From Thalassomonas sp. RHCl1 (GTDB taxonomy: Bacteria > Pseudomonadota > Gammaproteobacteria > Enterobacterales > Alteromonadaceae), in contig NZ_CANDNZ010000007.1 of assembly GCF_947387555.1 (NCBI RefSeq), positions 62,001 to 126,000 of the forward strand: a stretch of 64,000 nt of DNA, in the 5' to 3' direction. Position 1 is the stretch's first letter. Every line of letters starts with the position of its first letter. This document shows, piece by piece, positions 1 to 8,509 of the stretch. The notes under the pieces were generated by a model that saw only the letters and a list, made by a program, of their open reading frames with translations, did no database searches and was not told where the DNA came from. A program made the position numbers and the translations under genes.

Positions 1-1
1 C

Positions 2-811
2 TTTGAATTTGCCCCGGTATTCTTAAATGCCGATCAGGAATATGCCATCGTGGTACTAACCGATGATGCCGACTATGAAGTGTCGGTAGCGGAGCTGGGT
101 AAATATGATAAAGAAGAGGGTTGGGTAACCAGCCAGCCGTACCAGGTAGGGGTATTACTGTCATCCAGTAACGCCAGTACCTGGACCCCGCACCAAAGCA
201 TGGATTTAACCTTCCGTTTATTGGCGGCGAAATTCGATGAAACTTCCATGGTCTTGCCTTTGGGTGAAATGGAGGTTGCTGATATGTCCAACTGGTTGCC
301 GCTGGGCACCGTTGAACGTCCGGGCACGGAAACCGACCTGCGCTTTGAATTTACCCCGCAGGGGGAAAACCAGCCGGTTTATACCTGCCAGGAAGGGGAG
401 CCGGTTAATTTGTCGGCCAACTTTACCGGCAAACTGGATGTCCAGGCGCGTCTCACCGGTACCGAGACCCTGAGCCCGGTATTATATCCGGGGGTACAAG
501 CGGCATCGGGTACTTTGGCGCAAACCGCTGATTATATCACCCGGGCCATTACCTGCGGCGCTAACAAAAAAGTAACCGTAGTGTTCGAATCTTTTGTTCC
601 CGGGCTGGCCAGCGTGGATGTCTTTGCCGAACTTAACGGTGAGTGGCAGCAGATGACAGTGAATTCCGCCAGCGCTGTCGGGGATGAGTGGCAGAGTCTG
701 AAGTTTATCTTTGATGATGTGACCAGCGATACCGTGCGCGTGAAGCTGGTGCTTACCGGCAGCGCCCAGGACAGACCCCGGGTGCGTGATTTACGGGTAA
801 TGACCACTTAA
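2..811 (+). CDS. Phage tail structural protein, DUF4815-like C-terminal part (5' end outside window)
   Basis: The reading frame is open from base 2, so the gene starts left of the window and only its last ~270 residues are seen; the GTG at 50 is internal. The visible part begins with a segment resembling the end of DUF4815-type phage proteins (LNADQEYAIVVLTDDADYEV, then QPY and the SSNASTWTPHQ stretch). It continues into a beta-rich tail ending RVRDLRVMTT. Such proteins are large baseplate or fibre-base components of contractile-tailed phages. Position, directly before an adaptor and two fibre genes, supports a role at the distal end of the tail. The DUF4815 assignment is from pattern memory; the structural-protein call is safer than the exact family. 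Confidence 0.6.
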   Translation, partial: FEFAPVFLNADQEYAIVVLTDDADYEVSVAELGKYDKEEGWVTSQPYQVGVLLSSSNASTWTPHQSMDLTFRLLAAKFDETSMVLPLGEMEVADMSNWLPLGTVERPGTETDLRFEFTPQGENQPVYTCQEGEPVNLSANFTGKLDVQARLTGTETLSPVLYPGVQAASGTLAQTADYITRAITCGANKKVTVVFESFVPGLASVDVFAELNGEWQQMTVNSASAVGDEWQSLKFIFDDVTSDTVRVKLVLTGSAQDRPRVRDLRVMTT

Positions 812-928
812 TACTTGCGTTATAACCGCCGGTATGAACTTCAACAATTACATTCAAGTGGCCGGCTTTATCCCTGGTCACTTGATTCTCTGGTATTTCA
901 TTACCTCATTTACATTTCAGGAGGATTT

Positions 929-1159
929 ATGTTCGATAACAGAACACTCCACCAGGACTACCCCTTGCCGGATGCCGATAACTTCCTGCAGGACGACGTG
1001 GTCCGCATCGCTGAAGCGATCACCGCCATCGATAATGATTTCTTTCAAAACTCCGTCGATCTCCAGGAAAAACTGGAGCAGGAAGAAAGGATCAACGCAG
1101 AAAGATTCCGCCGCATCAAGATCAACCACCTGGTGGATGACCAGTTGTTTAACGTTTAA
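929..1159 (+). CDS. Small tail-fibre adaptor-like protein
   Basis: A 76-residue protein starting at the ATG at 929, which has a strong GGAGG ribosome site just upstream; the longer reading from 815 has no such signal. It contains the segment DNFLQDDVVRIAEAITAIDN, a pattern seen at the N-termini of many prophage tail-fibre and fibre-base proteins. A charged helical stretch rich in Glu and Arg follows. It lies between the DUF4815-like gene and the first fibre. Likely role: connecting fibres to the baseplate, or assembling that joint. This is inference from motif and place; no enzymatic motif is visible. Confidence 0.55.
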   Translation: MFDNRTLHQDYPLPDADNFLQDDVVRIAEAITAIDNDFFQNSVDLQEKLEQEERINAERFRRIKINHLVDDQLFNV

Positions 1160-1179
1160 GTAAGCTTTAAGGAAATTAC

Positions 1180-2565
1180 ATGTCAACAATATCCAATGCT
1201 GCACAAATCATGGTTGACAAGCTGGTCGCCGATTTAAACAGCGAAACACCGCTTAGCGCCGAAGACCAGTTACTGGTGGCAAAAGCGCTGGACACCATGA
1301 AAAACAGCACCACTTTTGAAACCGCCTTGATTGCGGTTGTCGAGGAACACTTTAATACCGCAGATGCCGCGTTAACCGCAGCGAAAAACGATATTAATGC
1401 CGCCAAAGCCTCGATAGAGACTCAATCGACAAATTTAAATTTAATTCCCGGGTTACAAACCAGTATCGACACCAGTTTATCGGGTATGAACTCTAGCTTA
1501 GACAGCTCTCTGGCAACGATAGCGCCGACGGTGCGTGATACTATCGGTGGTAGCTTTAACAAGTTTCAGATAGGTTATAATGCCTACGAGCATCAACTAC
1601 ATAGAAATCATGATAGTAATGGCTATTCTAAACGGGCGGCTAATGTTACCTGTTTAGACAACTATGTTACTGGTGAGTTTTATGCGTACTTGGATTTTGG
1701 TAGTCAAACAACCACCTATAGAAGAGCTCATATTGTTCGGGTTACAAAAGATCAGTCTGTACAAGTTGCTTCCAAAACCAGTCAGCTTTTTACCGGCGGC
1801 ACTTTTGGTTTTTGTCCGTTCGCCGATGATACTAGCAGGCTTTGCCACTATCAGTCGGGAACTTTGAATATTCAACATGTGGGCGCCTTTAGCTGGGAAT
1901 TTAGTAAGGCAGTGGATTATCAGGAGATTTATTATGATAAAGCCACTAAAGACTTGTATGTTGTTAGTGGCGGCTTCTTAAATAAGATCAATACCGACGG
2001 TTTCGTTGTTGTCGCAGATACTACCTTTGTTGACCAGGCTGCTTTCACGGCTTGGGCACAGGCGGCAGGATACTTGAGAGCCGACTCTTTTAAGACCTAT
2101 TTACATAGCCACTCGAGTACCAGTTCTATTAGTAATAGTTCCAGCTACTTTTCCGCTGCATATCTTACTTCCTATATTGGAGGTGAGAGTGCTTCTTATA
2201 CTAATTTTACCGGTTTTGATGCTACCAGCGGGATTAAGGCGGTAACCCGGTTGGCTCCGCAACACTTTTTGATCGGCGAGACTGCGATAACTCCTAAAAG
2301 CGGTACCACTACATATCCAATGTTGAGTACCTTACGCGGGCAGACTTCGTTTGTTGATATTTATGGCAATTATGCCCGGTTAGCGGTTGAATATCATGCC
2401 AATGCGAATTTGTACAACCCCAGTAGCCAGAATATGCAATCTCCTGTTTTTATCGCTTACTCGCATATTCATAAATGCCTGATTTGGTCCATAGGTGGCT
2501 ATGATCATTATCAAACTACCTCGGGTAATTATCATTCAAATACTAGCTTATCATTCGGGAGGTAA
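1180..2565 (+). CDS. Tail fibre / receptor-binding protein 1
   Basis: 461 residues. Residues ~1-95 are predicted helical and rich in Ala, Asp and Glu, and clearly related to the same region of the second fibre at 3195 (both have a PLSAEDQLLVAKAL / QMTAEELLLLSKAV type segment, then ALIAVVEEH / SLIAIAEQH). The remaining ~360 residues are rich in Ser, Thr, Tyr, Gly and aromatic residues with no recognised enzyme motif, as expected for a receptor-binding shaft and head. A small gene follows 3 bp downstream. By eye the distal part is richer in A and T than the baseplate and sheath genes, fitting exchange of receptor-binding domains. Role inferred from place and layout; the receptor is unknown. Confidence 0.65.
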   Translation: MSTISNAAQIMVDKLVADLNSETPLSAEDQLLVAKALDTMKNSTTFETALIAVVEEHFNTADAALTAAKNDINAAKASIETQSTNLNLIPGLQTSIDTSLSGMNSSLDSSLATIAPTVRDTIGGSFNKFQIGYNAYEHQLHRNHDSNGYSKRAANVTCLDNYVTGEFYAYLDFGSQTTTYRRAHIVRVTKDQSVQVASKTSQLFTGGTFGFCPFADDTSRLCHYQSGTLNIQHVGAFSWEFSKAVDYQEIYYDKATKDLYVVSGGFLNKINTDGFVVVADTTFVDQAAFTAWAQAAGYLRADSFKTYLHSHSSTSSISNSSSYFSAAYLTSYIGGESASYTNFTGFDATSGIKAVTRLAPQHFLIGETAITPKSGTTTYPMLSTLRGQTSFVDIYGNYARLAVEYHANANLYNPSSQNMQSPVFIAYSHIHKCLIWSIGGYDHYQTTSGNYHSNTSLSFGR

Positions 2566-2568
2566 CAG

Positions 2569-3192
2569 ATGACAGAACTTACCTGGAATACAGAAAAATA
2601 TGCACTGGTGTCGGCTGATGGCACTGAGTTTACCAACAATCCGGAAACTGGTTTGCTTTGGCAAAGTGAAGACGAAGCGCTCGCTTTTGCGCAGTCAGAA
2701 ACCGAATATCAGGCTGAGCAGAAAAAAGTTGAGGAAAATTATACGGCGTATGTGGTCTTCGATACACCGGCAGTTGCTGCTGATAGTGGGGTCATTCTAC
2801 AGGCCCCTAACCCGGAAGCGGAGTTCAGTGAAACGACAGTGACTTTAGGTTCGACTTTACAGCTGACGGCGAAATTGTTAAAAGATAAAGAAAACCCTGA
2901 GTCACTCTTAACTAGTGTAGCTAAAGATCTATTTCGGATCCCGGTACAGAACGAGAGTACCGGTGAACAGGATTTATTTGCTGGTATCCTGGAGAATGGG
3001 GTGATCACCGTTAATGCACCTATGACCAAGGCTGGTTATTGGGAAGTTAATGAAGAACTGATTAACAGCAAGTTAGCCGATAACTTTCGTTTAGGTCTGG
3101 ACAAAACTGTTTTTGCCGTAGTTAATGTTGATGCAAGCATAGCGGCAACATTAACCGCTAGTGAGCTTTCAACTGAAGCTGCAGGAGTTTAA
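2569..3192 (+). CDS. Fibre-associated accessory protein 1 (possible fibre chaperone)
   Basis: 207 residues, separated by 3 bp from both the fibre gene before it and the fibre gene after it, so certainly co-translated. The N-terminus carries NNPETGLLWQSEDEALAFAQ, closely matched by NPETSQTWLSEQEALAFIAA in the short gene at 4874. The remaining ~160 residues are acidic and beta-rich (for example SETTVTLGSTLQLTAKLLKD) with no recognised catalytic motif. A gene directly after a fibre gene is often a fibre-assembly chaperone, so that role is inferred; a fibre cap or decoration protein is an alternative. Confidence 0.5.
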   Translation: MTELTWNTEKYALVSADGTEFTNNPETGLLWQSEDEALAFAQSETEYQAEQKKVEENYTAYVVFDTPAVAADSGVILQAPNPEAEFSETTVTLGSTLQLTAKLLKDKENPESLLTSVAKDLFRIPVQNESTGEQDLFAGILENGVITVNAPMTKAGYWEVNEELINSKLADNFRLGLDKTVFAVVNVDASIAATLTASELSTEAAGV

Positions 3193-3194
3193 CC

Positions 3195-4874
3195 ATGGCG
3201 ACTAATATATCAGCCTCGGTGCAATCTCTGCTGACGAAACTCAAGGCCGGCGCCGAAGCGCAAATGACCGCCGAAGAGCTGTTGCTGTTGTCTAAAGCTG
3301 TGCAGGCATTATCCGATAATAAAGACTTTGAACAGTCGCTTATCGCCATTGCCGAGCAACATTTAGATACTGCAGAGCAGAGCATGACTGATGCAGTGGC
3401 TCAGGCGGTAGCCAATATGAGCACGGCAAAAGATGATGTCAATAGTGCCACTAGCGCGCTGGAAAGTGCCAAAACTACTTTTGACAGTAAAACCGATGAA
3501 TTAAACCTGGTGAATGAGCTGCGTCATATGCTTGAAGGTTTAAAGCGTCGGGAAGATGGGGCTATCGGCAGTACCTATAACTTGACGGTGCTAGATGGTG
3601 ACAATGAAATAATAGATGAAGCATTAAGTAATTGCCCGCAGCAGTCGGTAATTTTCAGTGATAATGGTCAGGTGAATATCTGCTCTTCGGCATATACTGA
3701 GACAACCGGAGGGCCGAGCTCGGTACAGCACAGCCATAACTGGTATGAGCTTGCTGCGGGTAGTGATTTTCATAAAGGAACTTTTACTCGTAAAGATTAT
3801 ATGGGCTGTTCTAGCAATAGCGTCAGAACGTCTACTTCGCATCGTTATGGCTATAAACCGGTAGCCGGTGAATATCCTTTAGCCAAATCAGATGATGCCA
3901 ATAACATAAAATTCTCAATGGTGTGTGCCGACCATAGTTCAGCATCGCTTACTCAGGCCAACTGGCGGGGGATAGGGTTATATAATGATACCGATTATGG
4001 CATGACTGTCGGCCATTATAATGATGCTTTACTAACCGATAAATATGGCCGTAAAGCGACGCAGACCACAAACCGCACCGGTAATTATCCTGTGACTGCT
4101 TTTTATGATAACAGCAAAAATTGCCTGGTGGTGGTTGAGTCGTTAAAGGCCTGGTACTTGTATAGTGACGGCTGGGTGGATCCCAATATTCCAACTTTTG
4201 CCAACCTGTCTTTTGCGCAAGCCTGGGTAGATGCGCAAGAGGATATGTTTTTAGTGGCTCTTAGAGCGCCGGGCACGACGAATCCGGCTCACCCGTTAAA
4301 GTATAATTCCTACCATGATAAGACGGAGTTGAACGGGCAGGTTAATCAGTATTCTTCTCACTATATTGGCCGTTTGGGCAGCACTACAACGGGTGACAGC
4401 CATTCCACTAGTTACTACTATTATGCCGGTCTGGATTATATGACCAGTGAATGTGGCAGCGATGAAAGGGAAAATACCTCTTCAAGCTGGACTGGGAGTC
4501 AGACCTTTTTATGGGAAGTGGCAACTAAAACTTTAGTCCCGGTGTTTAATGAACTGGTTGCTGAAATTGTCGGCGGTACGCATCTTGGTGCTAATACCAG
4601 TAGTGGTGATGATGAGTGGGTGAAGGTAAAATTAAATGCCAAAGCTATTCGTATGGACAGCCAGAAAATATTGGGGGAGTGTGTACATATAGTACAAACG
4701 AAAGGAACCGGCGCCTACCGAGGTGTTTATTATATTGATATGCCTCATTATAACCCTTATGCCGATGCCTGGTTATTCAGCCACGCTCAATATACCAATA
4801 GTGTTTTTTATTATAAGCTCGCCCGGCTTTCAAGAGCCAGCCGTTATCATGGCATACACGGGGAGTATAAATAA
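3195..4874 (+). CDS. Tail fibre / receptor-binding protein 2
   Basis: 559 residues. Residues ~1-110 are an Ala/Glu/Asp-rich helical region homologous to the N-terminus of the 461-residue fibre at 1180, including a coiled-coil-like run (NSATSALESAKTTFDSKTDE). The distal ~440 residues are rich in Ser, Thr, Tyr, Gly and His and do not obviously align with fibre 1. A common anchoring end with different heads suggests that both proteins attach to the same site on the particle and recognise different receptors. Its stop codon overlaps the start of the next gene (TAATG). No enzymatic motif was recognised. Confidence 0.65.
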   Translation: MATNISASVQSLLTKLKAGAEAQMTAEELLLLSKAVQALSDNKDFEQSLIAIAEQHLDTAEQSMTDAVAQAVANMSTAKDDVNSATSALESAKTTFDSKTDELNLVNELRHMLEGLKRREDGAIGSTYNLTVLDGDNEIIDEALSNCPQQSVIFSDNGQVNICSSAYTETTGGPSSVQHSHNWYELAAGSDFHKGTFTRKDYMGCSSNSVRTSTSHRYGYKPVAGEYPLAKSDDANNIKFSMVCADHSSASLTQANWRGIGLYNDTDYGMTVGHYNDALLTDKYGRKATQTTNRTGNYPVTAFYDNSKNCLVVVESLKAWYLYSDGWVDPNIPTFANLSFAQAWVDAQEDMFLVALRAPGTTNPAHPLKYNSYHDKTELNGQVNQYSSHYIGRLGSTTTGDSHSTSYYYYAGLDYMTSECGSDERENTSSSWTGSQTFLWEVATKTLVPVFNELVAEIVGGTHLGANTSSGDDEWVKVKLNAKAIRMDSQKILGECVHIVQTKGTGAYRGVYYIDMPHYNPYADAWLFSHAQYTNSVFYYKLARLSRASRYHGIHGEYK

Positions 4875-5095
4875 TGAAAGCACCTTATTACGATAAAGCA
4901 ACCAACAGCGTGTTTATGCGCGGGGCGTTAAACCCCATTAACCCTGAAACCAGTCAGACATGGTTAAGTGAACAAGAGGCATTGGCCTTTATTGCGGCTT
5001 TGCCCTGTGATCGTAAAGCAGAAAGTCTCGATAAAGTTAGCACAGGGCTCACCGCTAAGCTGATGTCCGCACTGGCAGTATTCAAGCGCCGCTAG
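4874..5095 (+). CDS. Fibre-associated accessory protein 2 (short form)
   Basis: 73 residues; its ATG overlaps the stop codon of fibre 2 by one base. It shares NPETSQTWLSEQEALAFIAA with the N-terminal part of the 207-residue protein at 2569, but lacks that protein's long C-terminal domain. The remainder is a basic tail ending FKRR. It is either a naturally short chaperone for fibre 2 or a shortened duplicate of the first accessory gene. The pairing of each fibre with one of these proteins argues for a fibre-assembly role. Function is inferred. Confidence 0.5.
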   Translation: MKAPYYDKATNSVFMRGALNPINPETSQTWLSEQEALAFIAALPCDRKAESLDKVSTGLTAKLMSALAVFKRR

Positions 5096-5141
5096 GCATT
5101 TATCTGTCTTATTCTTTTCGTTCAATAACGAGATAAAAATC

Positions 5142-5747
5142 ATGGTAATTAACCGTAGTGCCTTGCTGCAGCAATTAGTGCTGCGGTTAAAGGCTGGGCT
5201 GTCGGCCCAATCCTTAGAGCATACCTTAGTGTCCCTGCTGCTGCCGAGCCAGGCGCAAAACCAGGTGCCGGCCTTGCCGGAAGTAGTGCTTAATGTTCAA
5301 AGTGAACAAGTACTGTCGCCCGCAGTAGCTAAGAGTGATGATAGTTATGTCGCAATTAGTGAAGGGGTGCAGAATCACGTTGATCACAAACGTAAACTCG
5401 AACTGATGTTAACGACCCGGGTTGGGGCTGCTGACAGTGATGCTTTAATGCTGCTGGTGGATCAACTAGCCACGGCGCTGGAAAGCAGTTTACAGGCACT
5501 TGACCCCTTAGAGGAACAAACTGAAAGCCAGGTGCTGCCCTGGCAGGGAGCCCAACCGGTAAGTTGTGATTTCAGCTTTGAAGTTATTGACACTAGTATG
5601 GTTGCCACTGTCAGCCAAAAAGTGAATCTTTACTATTATACAGAGCCGGATGCAGAAATACCGGGTCATGATATTCATGAGGTCTACCTTGGTATACAGG
5701 GGGAGAATTATCAGTTGGTTGCTTCAATTCCCGAGGTGGCAGAATGA
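5142..5747 (+). CDS. Uncharacterised tail-locus protein
   Basis: 201 residues, starting at the ATG at 5142 after a 46-bp spacer. I do not recognise the family. The N-terminal ~60 residues are hydrophobic and helical (VINRSALLQQLVLRLKAGLS). The middle has an Asp/Leu-rich helix (ADSDALMLLVDQLATALESS), and the C-terminal third looks beta-stranded (VNLYYYTEP, HEVYLGIQG). The mixed alpha/beta layout and the place just before gpV would suit a tail-completion or tail-terminator protein (gpR/gpS-like), but this is a guess from context. Confidence 0.4.
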   Translation: MVINRSALLQQLVLRLKAGLSAQSLEHTLVSLLLPSQAQNQVPALPEVVLNVQSEQVLSPAVAKSDDSYVAISEGVQNHVDHKRKLELMLTTRVGAADSDALMLLVDQLATALESSLQALDPLEEQTESQVLPWQGAQPVSCDFSFEVIDTSMVATVSQKVNLYYYTEPDAEIPGHDIHEVYLGIQGENYQLVASIPEVAE

Positions 5748-5799
5748 TATCGCTAACCCTTAAGCATAAGAGGTTTGCTTTAATTCCGGGGAGGGTTTT

Positions 5800-6471
5800 A
5801 TGAATTTAAATCAGGTCTTTGCCGAGATCGGTACTGCCGATGTACCCCACAGGTTAGCTAAGCTGATCAGTGTCGGCACTATCGCTGAGGTGGACTATCA
5901 AACTGCCCGGGTTAAGGTAACTATTGGCGACTGGCTGACAAGCTGGCTACCCTGGTTAACGGCCCGGGCCAGCAATAATTTGAACTGGCAGGCGCCGGAA
6001 ATTGATGAGCAGGTATTGGTACTGGCCCCCTGTGGGGACATTGCCCAGGCAGTGGTGCTCGGCGCTGTTTATCAGCAGCAACAGCAAGAGCTGGTATCCG
6101 ATATCCCCGCCGAAGAGCGCCAGGATATCGAGCGGATGCAATATCTTGATGGCACTGTGGTGGAATATAACCGTAAAACCCACAGATATTTTATCGATAT
6201 CAAAGGGGAGGATGCCACCTTAGATATTGTTTCCGCGGGTACTTTAAATATCAATACCGCTGCTGATATTACTGTTGTTACTGAAGCGAATGCCAAAGTG
6301 ACGGCAAAGGAAAATATTGATCTGGAGGCCAAATCGGTCAGTGTCAAAGCCAGCGAAAATATCAGCCTGGATGCCGGTAAAGATCTTGGTATCAAGGCGG
6401 GCGGCAATATGACTCTGGAAGCCGGCGGCAATATGAAACTCAATGCCAGCCATATCAGTGCCCAGGAATAG
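5800..6471 (+). CDS. V: Baseplate assembly protein V (central spike)
   Basis: 223 residues, preceded by a GGGGAGGG ribosome site. Residues ~20-110 form the OB-fold-like domain typical of gpV (VKVTIGDWLTSWLPWLTARA, then DEQVLVLAPCGDIAQAVVLG). Residues ~125-223 contain short beta repeats (ITVVTEANAKV, IDLEAKSVSVKA, ISLDAGKDLGIKAGG, MTLEAGGNMKLNA) characteristic of the triangular beta-helix of membrane-piercing spikes. In P2-type tails the trimer sits at the tube tip and punctures the target envelope. The PAAR gene that follows supports this role. T6SS VgrG proteins share the architecture but are far longer. Confidence 0.88.
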   Translation: MNLNQVFAEIGTADVPHRLAKLISVGTIAEVDYQTARVKVTIGDWLTSWLPWLTARASNNLNWQAPEIDEQVLVLAPCGDIAQAVVLGAVYQQQQQELVSDIPAEERQDIERMQYLDGTVVEYNRKTHRYFIDIKGEDATLDIVSAGTLNINTAADITVVTEANAKVTAKENIDLEAKSVSVKASENISLDAGKDLGIKAGGNMTLEAGGNMKLNASHISAQE

Positions 6472-6501
6472 CGGCATTTATGGTTAATAACGGGAGGTCA
6501 G

Positions 6502-6801
6502 ATGCCACAGGTATCACTTGACGGTCATGTTACCGATGTTCATTCGCTTTTTCTACCGGGTGCCGGTTCGGCTACTGTTGGTAACTTTACCATAGGCGGT
6601 ATCGCGCCGCTGCGCCTTGGCGACGAAATCAGCACCCATGTGCTCAGCACAGATCCTAAGGTCAAGCATGAAAAAATTACCATAGCCGCAGGCTCAGGTA
6701 GTTTTAGCATCGGTGGCAAAGCCGTTGCCCGTATTGGTGATGCTTGCGGCTGTGGCGCAAAAATGGCCCAGGGCTTTGGCACTTTTACCGCCGGAGGCTG
6801 A
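6502..6801 (+). CDS. PAAR-domain spike tip protein
   Basis: 99 residues, with GGGAGG upstream. The protein consists of PAAR-type beta segments: ATVGNFTIGGIAPLRLGDEI near residue 30 and a second copy, GSFSIGGKAVARIGDACGCG, near residue 70. PAAR proteins form a small cone that binds metal and sharpens the tip of phage, tailocin and type VI spikes. It lies directly after gpV, its expected partner. Classical P2 has no separate PAAR gene, so this tip is of the type seen in other contractile injection systems and many prophages. Confidence 0.88.
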   Translation: MPQVSLDGHVTDVHSLFLPGAGSATVGNFTIGGIAPLRLGDEISTHVLSTDPKVKHEKITIAAGSGSFSIGGKAVARIGDACGCGAKMAQGFGTFTAGG

Positions 6802-6837
6802 TTGCCGGTCACATCACAAAAGCAGGAGCGATAACAT

Positions 6838-7173
6838 ATGTTAGGTATGAATGCACAAACCGGGCGCAGCCTTTCTGGCTTAGCCCATTTAAAACAAAGT
6901 ATTGTTGATATTTTAACTACGCCCAAGGGCAGTCGGGTAATGCGCCGTGATTATGGCTGCGGCCTGTTCGACTTGGTCGACCGGCCCTATTCGCCGTCAC
7001 TGGTGGGGGATGTCACTATGGATATTTCTCAGTCGCTGGCCTTATGGGAGCCAAGATTTGAGCTGGAAAGTGTTGCCGTTTCCAGGATTGAAAACGGCAA
7101 GCTTGGCCTGGACATTACCGGCCGTTATCTGCTTAACGGCGAGCCGGTAAAACTAGAAGGCCTGGTGGTTTAA
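6838..7173 (+). CDS. W: Baseplate wedge protein W (gp25-like)
   Basis: 111 residues with an AGGAG ribosome site 9 bases before the ATG. The central region matches the gp25/W family: LKQSIVDILTTPKGSRVMRR, then the DYGCGLFDLVD segment and a beta C-terminus. These proteins form the inner baseplate wedge and have lysozyme-like folds without the catalytic residues; in contractile machines they help start sheath assembly. In P2 the next genes would be J and I. Here a terminator follows and then the sheath, so J and I are missing from the expected place. Confidence 0.88.
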   Translation: MLGMNAQTGRSLSGLAHLKQSIVDILTTPKGSRVMRRDYGCGLFDLVDRPYSPSLVGDVTMDISQSLALWEPRFELESVAVSRIENGKLGLDITGRYLLNGEPVKLEGLVV

Positions 7174-7235
7174 GGCTTGATGCAATACTTCATTATTCTT
7201 TTATATTAACTGAAATCAGTTAATTCATTTTATTG

Positions 7236-7260
7236 AAGCCGGGTATTCACCCGGCTTTTT
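7236..7260 (+). terminator. Rho-independent terminator after baseplate genes
   Basis: A perfect 9-bp stem (AAGCCGGGT at 7236-7244 and ACCCGGCTT at 7249-7257) with an ATTC loop, followed by further T residues. It separates the fibre/baseplate genes from the sheath/tube genes. Confidence 0.85.
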
Positions 7261-7280
7261 ACATTTACTTTGCTTAATCC

Positions 7281-7309
7281 CCCGATAAGTTCGCTTACCG
7301 GGTATTTTT
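7281..7309 (+). terminator. Second terminator-like hairpin
   Basis: CCCGATAAG (7281-7289), a TTCG loop and CTTACCGGG (7294-7302) form a 9-bp stem with one A-C mismatch, followed by TATTTTT. The TTCG loop is of a highly stable class. It may back up the first terminator or act in the leader of the sheath gene at 7349. I could not assign a convincing promoter between it and the sheath start. Confidence 0.55.
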
Positions 7310-7348
7310 GCATGGTTTTTTTACTGACGACTTTCAAAGGAGAAACAT

Positions 7349-8509
7349 ATGTCAGATATTTTCCACGGGGTAGAAGTGATCGAACTCGATCAGGGAACAC
7401 GTCCAATTAAGACGGTAACAAGTTCGGTTATTGGTGTTATCGGTACCGCGCCTGGTGCTGATACTGCTAAGTTTCCGGCAAACAAGCCGGTATTAATTGC
7501 CGGTAAAAGAAGCGAGGCCGCTGCATTAGTTGCCGATAAGGATAAAGCAGAAGGTACTTTGCCGGCGGCCCTTGATGGTATTTTTGATCAGGTTGGCGCT
7601 GTAGTTGTGGTTATCCGTGTTGAGGAAGGTCAGGATGATGCCGCGACGCTCAGTAACGTGATTGGCTCGGATCTTTCCGCCGAGTTTGAAGGCATCCATG
7701 CCTTTTTAGGCGCTGAGTCGGTATTAGGTGTTACCCCGCGTATCTTAGTTGCGCCTGGTTTCAGTCATGAGGTGGGTGTAGCCCAGGCGTTGACTTCGGC
7801 GGCCAATAGTTTACGTGCAGTGGTGATTGCCGATGGTCCGAATGACACCGATGCGGCAGCTATTGCGCAGGTAGACAGTATTGCTTCTAAGCGTTTATTC
7901 CTTGTCGATCCTCATGTTCAGGTATTAAAAAATGGTGTTCCTGCGACTGAGCCTGCCAGTGCCCGTGTTGCCGGTATGATTGCCAAGTCCGACAATGAAC
8001 GTGGCTTCTGGTGGAGCCCAAGTAACCAGATCATGAACGGTATTACCGGTCTTGCGCGCTCTATTGACTTCCAATTGGGTAATGATGCTTCTCGCGCCAA
8101 CCTGCTGAACAAGGGTAAAGTGGCCACTATCATCCGTCAGGACGGCTTCCGTTTATGGGGTAACCGCACCACTTCCGGTGATGATAAATGGGCATTCTTA
8201 TCGGTTGTCCGTACCGCAGACATGGTAAATGACTCGCTATTACGCGCTCATATGTGGGCGGTGGATCGTAACATCACCAAAACTTACATCGAAGATGTTA
8301 CCAACGGCGTGCAGTCCTTCCTGGATGGCTTAAAAGCACAGGGTGCTATCTTGGGCGGTAAAATCTGGGCGGATGAAGACCTTAACAGCAAGGAAAGCAT
8401 CCAGGCCGGCAAAATCTACTTCAACTTTGATTTCACCCCGCCAACACCTGCCGAGCACATCGTATTCCGCAGCATCTTAACTAATGACTACTTAGAGGAG
8501 CTTGTATAA
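7349..8509 (+). CDS. FI: Contractile tail sheath protein (FI family)
   Basis: 386 residues, close to the P2 FI length, with AAAGGAG 8 bases upstream. It begins FHGVEVIELDQGTRPIKTV, the characteristic sheath start whose first strands are donated to neighbouring subunits. The C-terminal half has the conserved WGNRT segment and ends with NFDFTPPTPAEHIVFR, typical of the sheath handshake domain. The protein forms the helical sheath whose contraction drives the tube through the target envelope. Its stop codon overlaps the start of the tube gene (TAATGG). The family is of phage/R-pyocin type, not the two-protein TssBC type. Confidence 0.95.
   Translation: MSDIFHGVEVIELDQGTRPIKTVTSSVIGVIGTAPGADTAKFPANKPVLIAGKRSEAAALVADKDKAEGTLPAALDGIFDQVGAVVVVIRVEEGQDDAATLSNVIGSDLSAEFEGIHAFLGAESVLGVTPRILVAPGFSHEVGVAQALTSAANSLRAVVIADGPNDTDAAAIAQVDSIASKRLFLVDPHVQVLKNGVPATEPASARVAGMIAKSDNERGFWWSPSNQIMNGITGLARSIDFQLGNDASRANLLNKGKVATIIRQDGFRLWGNRTTSGDDKWAFLSVVRTADMVNDSLLRAHMWAVDRNITKTYIEDVTNGVQSFLDGLKAQGAILGGKIWADEDLNSKESIQAGKIYFNFDFTPPTPAEHIVFRSILTNDYLEELV

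Noticed and set aside
815-928. A longer reading of the small adaptor gene starting at 815
   Set aside because: The ATG at 929 has an excellent GGAGG site and begins the conserved part; the upstream 38 codons have no ribosome site and odd composition.
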